A stretch of 64,000 nucleotides of DNA, from NCBI GenBank assembly GCA_964007475.1, contig OZ023273.1, forward strand, positions 116,731,812-116,795,811, given 5' to 3'. The notes under the pieces were generated by a model that saw nothing but the letters and a program-made list of their open reading frames with translations, searched no databases and was not told where the DNA came from. The stretch is from Hybos culiciformis (Eukaryota; Arthropoda; Insecta; Diptera; Hybotidae). Positions 1-11,238 of this stretch are shown in pieces. The first letter of the stretch is position 1, and each line of letters starts with the position of its first letter. Made by a program: the position numbers and the translations under genes.

Positions 1-1486
1 TTATTAGAAATTTCAATATATTATCTAAAAAAAAAAAACAATAAATTAATTGATGTAATACCAATAAAATCAACCAGATAGAGTAGAGGAGTAGAGGACA
101 TCGAAATAGATTAAAGATTTGGATCCGTATTTTTTTTAGTAAATCAAAACACTTTCATCTTTATTGATAGTATCTGAAACTATGACACGAAATGTTTATT
201 CTTTTTTATCAAAAAAAAAAAAACATAAGTGTACCTTCTTCTTTTAGTTTCACTAATCATGGTTCAATTATTCATTATGATTATGAATGATGTTATATTG
301 AAACCTATTAAATTTTTAAATTATAAATGAGGTTAACGTAGGTAGGTTTTATAAAATTTTTATTTTCATTATCAGTTTTAATTTCTAAAATTTTAATACT
401 TAAGCTTATGCGAATTATAAATTATTTAAAATTAAAACTATTAATTACAGATTATAGGTACAATATTATCAATTATTCACAAATAATTCCCATCCCATCC
501 ATTGGATTAATTTGAATGCTAAATAAACTGGTAATAAAGTTGCTGTGATGTAAAAATAATAAGTTGAATTCTCTATTAAATAATCTGTCATATCTTATTT
601 TGTTATTAAAATAATATTTAATTAATGAATATGAAAAAAATTTCGTTCGTTTTTAACTTTTATTTTTTTTATTAATAAAAACTTTATTTTTATTTTTATC
701 ATATGTTTTTGACATTAGCTGCGTTGTAGTTGAACTTAATTTTTAGTCATCTCATGTTTTGTTTGATGACAAATTTAACAGCTGATACATTGAAATTATT
801 TACAGAAACTGCAGCACTACAACAGCATGTTAAATTGTATTTCAGTTTGTAGTAAAAGTACAAAAAATCAAAAAATTTTAAACAGAATTTGAATTTCATA
901 GATTTGCAGATATTTTTAATTTTCATATACCTACATATAATTTTCATAACGGTGAAAAATGTATTATGTTTTTTTGTATACATAAATCAGTAGTTAGATA
1001 AATGCAAAAAATCACATTGTGAACTTTGAAAGTTGAAACAACATTAAGAAAAATAAAAGAAAAAGAAATATCTCATTGTAATTAATTATTTAAATTTATT
1101 TATATTTTGAAATATTTCTGAAATATTATTTTTATTTTTCAAAAAATTTTTAATTTAATTTCTTAATGGAGAAATAGTTGAGTTTTGTTCGCTTTTTTTT
1201 TTTTTTAAATAAACCGCGTACTTAATGATTAACGATAGTTTCGAGTTCCTCTGACTGAACATTTTTTCTCAGCGAGCATTGGATAAAAATGTTATTTCGG
1301 TAAGTTAGAAACAATATTCAAATATAACTTCAACAGCAACAATATTAGCCATAAAGGCCGTAGTAAAATTGATCATTTTAATTTTACGAACACATTATTT
1401 TTTGTACAGTTTTCAACTTAGGTTTACAAATACCTACGATATAATTATAAATAAAATTTTTATTCGAAGTTTCAAGTCCTATATAT
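1..1486. other. AT-rich intergenic DNA, no gene seen
   Basis: Low-complexity A/T-rich sequence with homopolymer runs and no convincing open frame. The only functional signal I can support is a minus-strand AATAAA at about 1,459-1,464, just past the stop codon of the gene that ends at 1,487; it is its probable polyadenylation signal. Confidence 0.6.
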
Positions 1487-4400
1487 TTATTCTGTTAGAT
1501 TTTCTAATCTTTCAAAATAGTCTTCTTCTGAAATTAATTGTTGTCGCCATTCAGTATTATCAAATTTTGATTGGAAACCACCGTATTCAAGTGGTAAAAT
1601 TTCCTTAGGTACATGGTTATGTAAAGATTTTAAATTACTACCATGTAAATGTATCTAAAAATAATAAATTTATAAATTATGCCATTATTTATACTTGATT
1701 TAAAATTATGACATACTCTTCGCCTGATTTTGTCTTTTAGAAATGGTTTTATCACCATCAATATTGCATCAAAATAGAATGGTTCATTTAAAATATGAAA
1801 AGCTTTGAATCTCATTGGGAATGATTCTTGAATAACCTCAACTGTTTTCTTCGATAAGCTTGGTGCCAAAAATCTGAAAGAAAAAATAATGTTAATTTCT
1901 TGTAAAGTTCAATCAATTGATTTTTTGATAGAAATCTGTCATTAAAATTATAAAATAGATCGTGATTTTCAATAAGAAAAATAATGCTTCTTTTCCAATA
2001 GAAAAAGCGTTTTACTAAAATTGAGAGCCAATATATTATTGAACAAATTTTATTTTTGTCTAGCATTAAACCAACAAATGCTTTAAGTTTATATAAGTAA
2101 CACTTACTTTGCATGAGCTAATCCCGACCCCGCCATATCCAATATTACCACTAAACCAGAAATTTGAGTTTCTATTTCCCTTATTGAATTTTCTAAAGCT
2201 AAAATATTTGTACGGAATACAGTTTCCACTGGGCATTTGTATGGATCCAGTTTTTCTAAAGTAACAACATAAACAAATCAAATTTAGTTTAAAATATAAT
2301 GTGATTGATAAAATTTTTGGTGGGGTGTCACAACATCAACAGGACATAAAGTCAGTTGACTTTATGTCTCAATTTTTGAGATATAAAGTCAACTGACTTT
2401 ATGTCTCATTCAAAAGGGACATAAAGTCAACTGACTTTATGTCTCAAATTTTTTTTTACTTTTTGATTCAGATTTTTTTATTTTTTTTTTCATTTTTTTT
2501 CANNNNNNNNNNNNNNNNNNNNNNNNNNNNNNNNNNNNNNNNNNNNNNNNNNNNNNNNNNNNNNNNNNNNNNNNNNNNNNNNNNNNNNNNNNNNNNNNNN
2601 NNNNNNNNNNNNNNNNNNNNNNNNNNNNNNNNNNNNNNNNNNNNNNNNNNNNNNNNNNNNNNNNNNNNNNNNNNNNNNNNNNNNNNNNNNNNNNNNNNNN
2701 NNTGATAATATTTATAGAAGTTTCTATGTTTTATAAGTTTGGATGCTAAACGGATAATTTTTTTACACAAAAACAAGTATTTAAAAAAAAGTTTTTTGAA
2801 CAACAACAACATCCTTTTGGAAAACGCCTAAAATCAACAACACACACACCTTTTCCAAAAGAACAAAAAATTACATATTAAATTAAAGTATATTTTTTAT
2901 TTAACTCAATTTGACTTTATGACTCTTTGGGTTTTTTCAGAATGAGACATAAAATCAACTGACTTTAAGTCCCTTAAAAAATTGACTTTATGTCCCTTTT
3001 GAATGAGACATAAAGTCAGTTGACTTTATGTCTCAAAAATTGAGACATAAAGTCAACTGACTTTATGTCCTGTTGATGTTGTGACACCCCACCAAAATTT
3101 TTATTAACACTTACTGACTCTAAAAATATATACTTTTTGACCATGAGAGTCACGTTGAGGTAACATAAGTTGTATTTGAAATTTTAAAATTTCTTGTAAG
3201 TCTTTTAATGGTGTAACTCTAAATAGTTCAGGTGATTTTTCTTTCATGCTATAATATTTCACAAACTACAATTATAAAAAAAATAATAATTCAAGTAACA
3301 CAATCATTATCATTGAATACTTACCATTTTATAACTTTTGTCAATGTCAAATTTTTTTGCTCTAAGGAATCGTAACAAAAACGAATCATCTTGACGAAAA
3401 CCTTTTGGTAATAATTTTGAAATAATAATCAGGAGACGCAATTCTTTAATTTGTTCTTGGACAAGCTCCTTGGTTTCACCTAACTGAAATCGCGATTTTT
3501 CTAACAATTTTTCATCTAAAAAAAAATACGAAAATTTTGTATAATAATAACTTTTTTTTATTTAATAATGAATGAATCGCGAGAAAATCCGGGAAAATAA
3601 ACAAATTGGATGTTTTTTATGTAATGGTTTTCGGGTACTGTCGTATCATAGACTATCCCTCCGTCATATCCAATCGCAACTAACCCGCATATACATAAAA
3701 TCATATCAAAAGTTTACACTTCCATTCCATTTGGCTTTTTAGCTTGATTTAAAACTTAATTATACGAATATAGCAATATTAACGATTTTTCGAAACAATT
3801 TCTAATTAAAGTTCATTGCGCTATTTTATCATCCGGATTGATGAAAACATTATATTTAACATGAAAATAATTTTATTTTCATTTTTCTTTATGAAAATAT
3901 TTTCACAACACAATTCGTTAAAAAAAAGAAAATGAAAACAAATTGTTTCTTTTTACATTTGGCATATCTTAAAAGAGAAAACTTATTTAATTTTGCAATT
4001 AAAATATTATATCGAAGTTCATTTGAATTAAGTAATTGATACTAAAAGCCAACATTTCCAGATTTCATAGAAAAACCTAAGTTTTTTTTTTTTAATTCCA
4101 GACTTATATGAAAAATGTTTAATACTCTAACTAAAATTTCAGTTTATTGGTTTAGAAGAAAGGGCGTGTAGTGTAGTTCTGTCGAAATAAACTTTGAGAG
4201 GAAGATTTTCGAATTACTCTATAATTAGTATAATTTATGTTAAATATTATATTGGTTTTTGTTATTGTATTAAAGTTCTGGATTTGTTATAAATAAAAAA
4301 TATAGTAATGATGATAAAAAATATTGTAAAAATATATTATAGAAACATTGAACATTGAAGTTAAACATTGAAAAAAAAAACTTTAATTATTTACCCGTAA

Positions 4401-4625
4401 CAACTATTATATCTGTTTTAAAGGTACATTAGAATTCAACGTTGTGGCAAAATTTCAAACAAGGTAATCGGTGAAGAACTATCGGGAGCTAAGATTTTGA
4501 ACAAAAAGAACATTCACACTTATATAGTTACTTTATCTGTACATACCCAAATTTCGATTATTTTGATTTTCCATCTCAAAAAATTTGTCATCACGGCATA
4601 CAGATTGTATTAATTCGGTATCCAT
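1487..4625 (-). CDS. CRAL-TRIO domain lipid-transfer protein, alpha-tocopherol-transfer-protein/clavesin-like, six exons
   Basis: I assembled six exons with GT-AG borders and matching phases: 4547-4625, 3325-3515, 3115-3265, 2108-2255, 1717-1873 and 1487-1654. They give 894 nt, 297 aa, the usual family length. The N-terminal helical CRAL-TRIO_N region carries DDSFLLRFLRAKKFDIDKSY. The lipid-binding domain has LVVILDMAGSGLAHAKFLAPS split over the 2108/1873 junction, then FPMRFKAFHILNEP and KPFLKDKIRRRIHLHG, whose basic residues lie where vitamin E/phosphoinositide-binding relatives keep theirs. The LPLEYGG motif is near the C-terminus. Known role of the family: cytosolic carriers of small hydrophobic ligands; the ligand here cannot be read from sequence. 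The ATG at 4625 begins a 26-codon first exon and is the only start that joins in frame. The assembly gap at 2503-2702 is in intron 3 and costs no coding sequence. A paralog lies upstream at 9193-11238 on the same strand. Confidence 0.88.
2310..3101. mobile_element. Foldback element with palindromic subrepeats, interrupted by the gap
   Basis: The outer ends are inverted copies of GGTGGGGTGTCACAACATCA, preceded by AAAATTTTT. Inside each arm lie two to three units of GACATAAAGTCA-(AC/GT)-TGACTTTATGTC, each nearly a palindrome by itself. The centre is poly-T plus the assembly gap, followed by a short CCTTTTGGAAAA/TTTTCCAAAAG stem. It lies in intron 3 of the CRAL-TRIO gene. No coding capacity is visible in the sequenced part. 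Confidence 0.75.
2503..2702. other. Assembly gap of 200 N
   Basis: A run of exactly 200 N, a round number that suggests a placeholder rather than a measured length. It is flanked by inverted arms of one foldback element, so hairpin formation is a likely reason why the reads failed to close. Confidence 0.95.
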
Positions 4626-4970
4626 TTCAGAAATAAAAAACTATTTTTGTTAATTTTTTATCAGAACAATTTTAATTTTATAAATCAATATCAAAATAAT
4701 GCAAACAAAAAAAATTAAACAAAAATCAAATAAAAATTTTATATATGTATATATTTTTTTTCACATGTATTTAAAATACACAATTGAACAATTTGTCTAT
4801 ATTCTATTAAAACTTATAATTAAAGTTTTATTTATTTTTAATTTTATTTTTATTATTTTCTATTTATGGTTTGATTTTGGGAGTTCATCAAACCACCCGT
4901 TATAACGGTAAAAAAGATACTAATAAATAATTGAATAAAATTTGAACCATGTAAATATTTTGTTTTATTT

Positions 4971-6253
4971 TCTATAGGGGACAAAATCAAACCTTGTGGA
5001 AAAAAGCAAAAAAAAAATTTCAAAAATAAAAAAACACCAGAAGCACTGAAAATAGTCTAATCTTGTGCAAAATTTAGTTGACTATCTTAATAATTTGATG
5101 GTTATCTAAAAAAAATTTTTTTTTGGCTTTTTTTAAATAAAAATTGAAAAATTTGTCATGAGCTAGAAAAAAAAAAAGAAGAAAATCTCGAAATTTTTTT
5201 ATTATTTAATGTTTTTTATTTTTTTATTGCAATTATTATATATATAAAAAAATTACATTATAAATTAGAGAAAAAAAATTTAGTCTGACTCGGAATCTGA
5301 ATAAATCTCGAAATACATTTGTTTTCTTATTTTTGCATTCATTTTCACATTTTTTGTTCTTAAATTTCTCGTATCGCTCCGGATTTATATTTTATTGTCG
5401 CCAAATATCTGGTATTATATTGCTTCCTCTTTGCTTTCGATTTTCGGTCTATGAAATGTAGAAAAATTTCCTATTAATTAAAATTTCTTACTCATGACAT
5501 ATCATGTAATTTTTTTAAATCAATAAAAATTACTAATTATTTTGGAATAATTTGAAAAAGTTGACAATACATGGTCATCATTTAAATAATAAACACTCCC
5601 TTTGTGTTTTAATTTCGGATATTCCTTTTTTTTTGAATAAATTGTCAAAAAAGTATATTCTCACTCCTGACAATCAAAAACTTTACTTACCATTTTTCTT
5701 CTAAAAAACAAAAAAAAAAATTTTTTTTAAGAAAATTTGCATGGATTTAATTTTTTATATAAATTAGTAACCGTTTTGTAAATTTATTTTTGTTTTTTTT
5801 TTTTCGTTTTTAACTAAAAATGCATATTTTCCTTAAAATATCATGAGCTAGAAAAAACACCGACAACCAAAAACAGTAAAAAAACCGATACAATGAAGGG
5901 ACAGCCAGACACCAAAATTTGATCTTAAAAATAGAACAAATAATTTTACACTGTCCAATAATTACTTTTGTACTTAAGCTAAAAAAATATAATTTATTGC
6001 ACTTAAATAGTTCAAATTTTCTTTTGCCGACAACAAATTTTGTATGGAGACATAATGCAAGCTTTTTTTCATAGTTAAAAAAAAAAGTGATTTCTTCCAA
6101 AAATTATTAATTATTATTAATATTTAGGTTTATAATAAAATAAACTAAATATTGGTGGATATAAGAATTGCTTTTGATACTTTTTTTATTACTTTTTTAT
6201 TTTTCAAATACCGCCGACACAATTTTCCCTTAGGTTTGATTTTGTCCCATAGA
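4971..6253. mobile_element. Non-coding terminal-inverted-repeat element, about 1.28 kb
   Basis: The left end TCTATAGGGGACAAAATCAA is mirrored on the right by GGTTTGATTTTGTCCCATAGA, giving an inverted repeat of about 20 bp. The interior is A/T-rich with no transposase-like frame; TCATGAGCTAGAAAAAA occurs twice (about 5157 and 5841). A target duplication is not obvious, so the superfamily is unassigned. The 345 bp between this element and the CRAL-TRIO start codon at 4625 hold nothing I can recognise. Confidence 0.6.
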
Positions 6254-6328
6254 TATTATGGTTTTTACCTATCCAAAAATTTAATATAGAGTAAACTATT
6301 GTAGCGGCATTAAAATAAATAGTACAGG

Positions 6329-6604
6329 CAGGGCCGGTGCTACGATTGAAAAAAAAATTGGCGCTCCCCTGCGAAATAATTTTTTGGCGCTCAATATTCA
6401 AACATAATTAATTTTTTTTGTTTTTTTTTATTTATTTAATATAGATACAAAAACAAATAAAAATTACCAACTCATTGATAAACTAAATAACAAAACAAAA
6501 TTATAATGAAAATTTAATGAAAAGGGTTAATTTTTTTTTGGCGCCCCTTATAAGCTGGCGCCTCCCTGCCACGCAGCGCTTGCGGGGCTGTTTCGCCGGC
6601 CCTG
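6329..6604. mobile_element. hAT-type MITE with 8-bp target duplication
   Basis: The ends are CAGGGCCGG and CCGGCCCTG. They are flanked on both sides by the identical 8-mer AGTACAGG (6321-6328 and 6605-6612). CAGGG-type ends plus an 8-bp duplication are diagnostic of the hAT superfamily. The 276-bp body has GC-rich ends and an A/T-rich centre, with no transposase. The intact duplication implies a fairly recent insertion. Confidence 0.88.
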
Positions 6605-6612
6605 AGTACAGG

Positions 6613-9192
6613 CAAATTGTCCAAAATAAACAAAAAAATTGCGAAGTGGCTGTAACTTGGTATAGACCTTTGAAAATGTACATATTTCAAGAAACCAAGG
6701 AGTCCCTAGCTAAAAAGAGTGTGCGGGAGTGGCCACGCTTGACCTTTTGCGGCACATGTAAATAATATTATTTTGTATTTTTTTTTTGTAAATTACTATC
6801 AATATAGACAAGTTTGGTAAATTTAGCATCCTAAGATCTTAAATAATAAGGTGCATTACTATAATTTTGTTTCTATTAATAATATTGCTGAAATAAACAG
6901 AAAAATGCTGTTTTATTCGAATAAATTCGATTTCTCGAAAAATATATTTTGGTTTTTAAAGTTTTATATTATAATAAAATTGCCGAAAAAAAATTTTATG
7001 AAATTTTACCGCCCATTATTTGCCGCCCGACGCTCGAGCTGAGTGCATATTTGTAAATCCATCATTGCTCCTAAGTTTTAAACAGTTTAAACATAATTAT
7101 TTCGTGCTTAGATACATACAAAGTATTTGAAAAACTTGATTGTCAAACACTATTAAATGCTCGGGACTCATCGGATTCTTCAAAAGAATGTATTTGTGTA
7201 TGAGTATAGAAAGTTGCAGATACGTCGCAATTTTTTTGTTTATTTGATAATTTCAACTCAACTATACAGTTGGAGATTCCACAATTTTGCGATCGGTCAA
7301 TTTAAATAATTTTCATGTAAATTTTAATGGAGATTGTGGTGTATTCGACGAACTTAAAAAATCGGTTCGAACCCCGATTCTTGACAACGACTCGGACTAG
7401 AATCTGTATTAATGAGGAAAACAAAAAAGGAGAATTTTGGATAAAAAAGATGGAAATATTAGTGATCTATTCAAATTTCAAACAATCAGTTTGAAATTCA
7501 GTTGACGTAGGTTACTGTTATATTATAATTTAGAAATCCAATTAATTTATTGATTAAATCCAATAAATATATCGTGTTTGAGGCATTTAAGCAAGCTGAC
7601 TTAAAATTGATTCAAAGTAAAACTCGAAGAATGGAGTTTTCCCGAGAGATTATGAATCTTATTCTCTTATTTATTATATTAATCTTTATTCGCTAATGTT
7701 TTAAATTTAGTATGTAGTTAACATGTAATATGCAATAATTAACAAGACTATTTTGATTTTACGTTGGAACATAATAATGAACTTTACCTTGAAAATATGT
7801 ATATAAGAATAAGCTATAATTTTTGACTACGTAATATTTTTTGCCAACTAAAAGAAAAAAAAAAGAAGATAAGAAAAATTACAATACTATAGTTTTTTTT
7901 GTTTTGTTAACAAAATTAAAAGAAATGGAAATTTAACTAATTATTTTATTTATAATTATTATTGTTTCATAATCTCGTGGTAATAATTATTACAAATATT
8001 AATGTTATTATTACGATGATTTGCAATTCTGAATGACCAATTCATTGAATTTGTCTTTCTGGACAATAATTAGCATTCGATGAATTTATTGTAAAATAGT
8101 CTCCGGTAATAGATGGATTTATATATAATTATACTTAAGGTATTTTCTGCACAAAAACCCGTGAACTTTTGAGTTGATTATCGCTGGACTACTTTCTATT
8201 AATATCAATTAAATCATATTCATAGATGAAAATAAAGTATTATTATTTAGTGACGTAAATTGAAAAGAAACATTTCAGTAATTTTGATTATTTTCAATTT
8301 AAGAAGCTTAAGATTTTTTAAAACACGTTATCCAGTATAAGAATACGTTCTATATATTTGTTCTGTTAAAAAGAAGACATATTCATAATATTTTTAGTTT
8401 TTCGAAAATATTTCGAAAACGGTGTTTTTTTTACATTTTTGAGATCGGTCCAATCTGCGGTGGCCGTGAATTCGACTTTTAATTACGTATTCAACAACGT
8501 CAATAACTTGAAAAATATTAAAGTCTGTATTACTCTAAACGTTCTCTAACCTCAAGTGAATCTGACAGCCCTGGTATGCGTTTTCCATTTTATCCTACAA
8601 ATTTAAATGTCATTAAAACTTTTTGAAGCAAGATATTCCTTAAATTTGTTTATTTTTATAATATTATAAATCATACAAAAATCTTAAAAGCTACGTAAAT
8701 TTATCTAAGTGTAAGCTTAACAAAATAAAATTATTCATCAACATTCACAACATTCAAATTTACAAAAGTATAATTTTACTGGAATGTGCATTTCTGAACG
8801 TTCAAATTAAATAGAAATTTGAATCCAGAATAAATATATAGTACTGGTATTCAATAACTTTCATTTTAAAATTTTGAATGAAATGTAAAATTTTTCAAAA
8901 GTATTTCAGTTGAAATTATAACTTAGCATCTCTTAAAATTAATTTTTATTTTAGAACGAAATTATGAATAAAATATAAAGACAAACTTGTTCTGGAATGT
9001 AAAAATTGGCAAGATTATTATATCGATTTAATTTCATATTCGTAAGAATATTATATATTTTTAGTTTTTATATAGGTATACCCCATAAGCCGAAACCTTT
9101 CATATTAAGTAATATTTAATTTTTATTATATTATACACAATTTTAAAAATTGATGACACAACAAAAATGTGCCAACAACAACAAAGAAGAAG
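6613..9192. other. Intergenic DNA between the two CRAL-TRIO genes
   Basis: About 2.6 kb of A/T-rich sequence without a supported gene or recognised repeat. A minus-strand AATAAA at about 9122-9127 lies downstream of the 9193 stop codon and probably ends the second CRAL-TRIO transcript. The 1.7 kb or so just upstream of the 4625 start codon probably contains the promoter of the first gene, but I see no clear core element. Confidence 0.5.
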
Positions 9193-11238
9193 TTAACTTA
9201 TTTCACGTGGCTGTACAACATATCCTAATTTCTCCAATTCTGACTTTATAGCAGTATTTTCAGCCAATTTTTCCAACCATTCACCATATGAATATTCTTC
9301 ATTAAGACCACCGTATCTGAAAATTAAAAAATTAATATTTATATATGATTGGCTTTTATTGGATCATGTTTTGAAATTCTGTGAATTTTCGTTGAATTTT
9401 CTCTCCTTAAAATATTGATTCACTAAATCTTTTAACGAATTTTGCAAAATTTGTATAATAAATTTCAGTTTTACTCTCGGAATATGTATTTCGGTCGTGG
9501 GCGAATATTTATGAATAAGTAAAAATAAGGTATAATATAAGAGGTAGAAAAATTTAGGAAATGGTAATAATTTAATATTATTCCGAATCAATAATTTAAA
9601 AAATTATAAATATCTTAAAACTTTTATTCATACGATACTTGTCAGTGATTTATTAACCAAAAACCTACATTATACTTGAACTATTCAGATTCAGGTATTT
9701 TATCTGTTTCATAAATTCTGAAAAATTGACACAAATTCCAGCCCGAGGTGGGAATCGAACCCACGACCGAACACACTGTAGTATAATGACAATATCACTA
9801 CACCATGACGGCCGACAAATAATGTTTATTTGTTTCAAATATTTCATTTACCTTTTTGGCAAATGTTTTGGAAGAATGTGTTTATGTAAAGACTCCATAT
9901 CTGACCCATGAATAAAAATCCTGTCCCTCATACGTTGATTTAAAAATGGTTTGAAAATATTAAATGCTGTATTAAAAATCCAATTTTGATGAACAACATG
10001 AATAGCAGTTGTTCGGACTGGCATTGAGGTCTAAAAAGTTGAGAAAAATATGAATACTTTAAATATTATAATATAAAATTTAAAAAAACGGTGTTAACTG
10101 AATAATGTCATTATGCTATTGAGTCAAATTTAAAATTTTGATTTTTATATTCAACATAAACACATTAAACATCGAATACATTATTATTACTGTTAAATGT
10201 GCACTTACCACTGTTAATTGAATCATTTTTTGAGCTATGCCTGGTGTGAGATGTAAAGCTTGGCTTAATGTTAATCCTGTTAAATCAAATATCGCAACAC
10301 CTCCCATCACTTGCACACTGGGCTCCATTGCACCGATTTCTATAAGAAGTAATGTGGCCTTAAAAATATCTTCAACTGAAGTATGAGCTGGCTTCCAATT
10401 TCCGAATCTATATATTATCTTAAGAATAAAAATTAGAACAAAAATGAAATATTTAATATTTAAAAAAAAAAGTTATAATCATCAGCTTACTTACAATCCT
10501 ATGTCCTTCTTGGTCTTTATATGGAGTGACTGAAAGTATATCGTAATCACCGACAGATTTCATATCAAGAGGATAAACTTTTTCATGTAATTCTCGATTC
10601 AAATCTCTAAATTCACAATAATTACGTAACTAAAAACATCAAAAAAGTATACATATACATATTATTAAAATTTCTAAAAATTATTGTTTTTGTGTTCTTT
10701 TTACCAGTCTATAGCTATGATTAACTTTCCAAAATCGTGCTCTTAAAAAACGAACTAAATATTCATCATCTGTTCTCAGTGGTGTGCATTCCCCCTTTTC
10801 TAAAATGAAAAAAATTTATTATTAATTAAAGCTGCTTAGTTATTACAGAATTATTTAATTAAACTTAATAATTGGTTCTAGAGATAAACCAAGAATTTAA
10901 TTAATGAGAAACTTTTCATTAAATTTGTATCAAGAAATTATAAAAAAAAAAGAATTGTTTAGCAACGAATTAAAGAAATTTAAAATAACTAATATGCTAT
11001 GTACTTAATAATAACAAAACAATTAATAAAAATTTTAGATTCATATATTAAATTTTATAACACACACACGTCTCATTTACCAAAAATCATATCACGCAAT
11101 TCCTGAATTAAAGCACATTTTTTATCTGGATCTTCTCCTTGTTTCACAGCCACTTCAAAAATATCCTTTGGTAGTTCTGGTCCCAAATCAATGTCGAAAA
11201 CAATTTCAACAGATGGCATTTCGTTACTTTCTTTGATC
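9193..11238 (-). CDS. CRAL-TRIO domain lipid-transfer protein, alpha-tocopherol-transfer-protein/clavesin-like, paralog 2
   Basis: Six exons: 11081-11238 (ATG at 11219), 10705-10799, 10495-10629, 10209-10418, 9852-10030 and 9193-9316. All borders are GT-AG and phases agree. The product is 293 aa. Visible landmarks are TDDEYLVRFLRARFWKVNHS in CRAL-TRIO_N, GGVAIFDLTGLTLSQALHL in the ligand-binding core, KPFLNQRMRDRIFIHGSD on the basic face, and LPKRYGG near the C-terminus across the last junction. Exon 1 starts at a splice acceptor 19 bases before the ATG, so a further 5' exon must exist upstream of 11240; I assume it is non-coding. The intron after the FLRAR helix region is phase 0 in both this gene and the 1487-4625 paralog, while most others differ, so the tandem pair is old. 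Expected role: intracellular carrier of a hydrophobic ligand. Confidence 0.88.
9660..9815 (-). mobile_element. tRNA-derived SINE in the last intron
   Basis: On the minus strand a tRNA-like head reads TGGTGTAGTGATATTGTC (A box) and GGTCGTGGGTTCGATTCCCA (B box), spaced as in a tRNA. The acceptor ends do not pair, so this is not a functional tRNA. A non-tRNA body follows down to about 9660. It lies between exons 5 and 6 of the paralog-2 gene. The left border is approximate, and I did not find a clear target duplication. Confidence 0.65.

Noticed and set aside
2318..3090. CRISPR-like array of GACATAAAGTC repeats
   Set aside because: Units are palindromes inside mirrored arms of a foldback element in an intron of a eukaryotic gene; no regular unique spacers and no cas genes.
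9739..9813. Functional tRNA gene on the minus strand
   Set aside because: A and B boxes are good, but the acceptor ends do not pair and the anticodon arm is poor; a SINE head explains it better.
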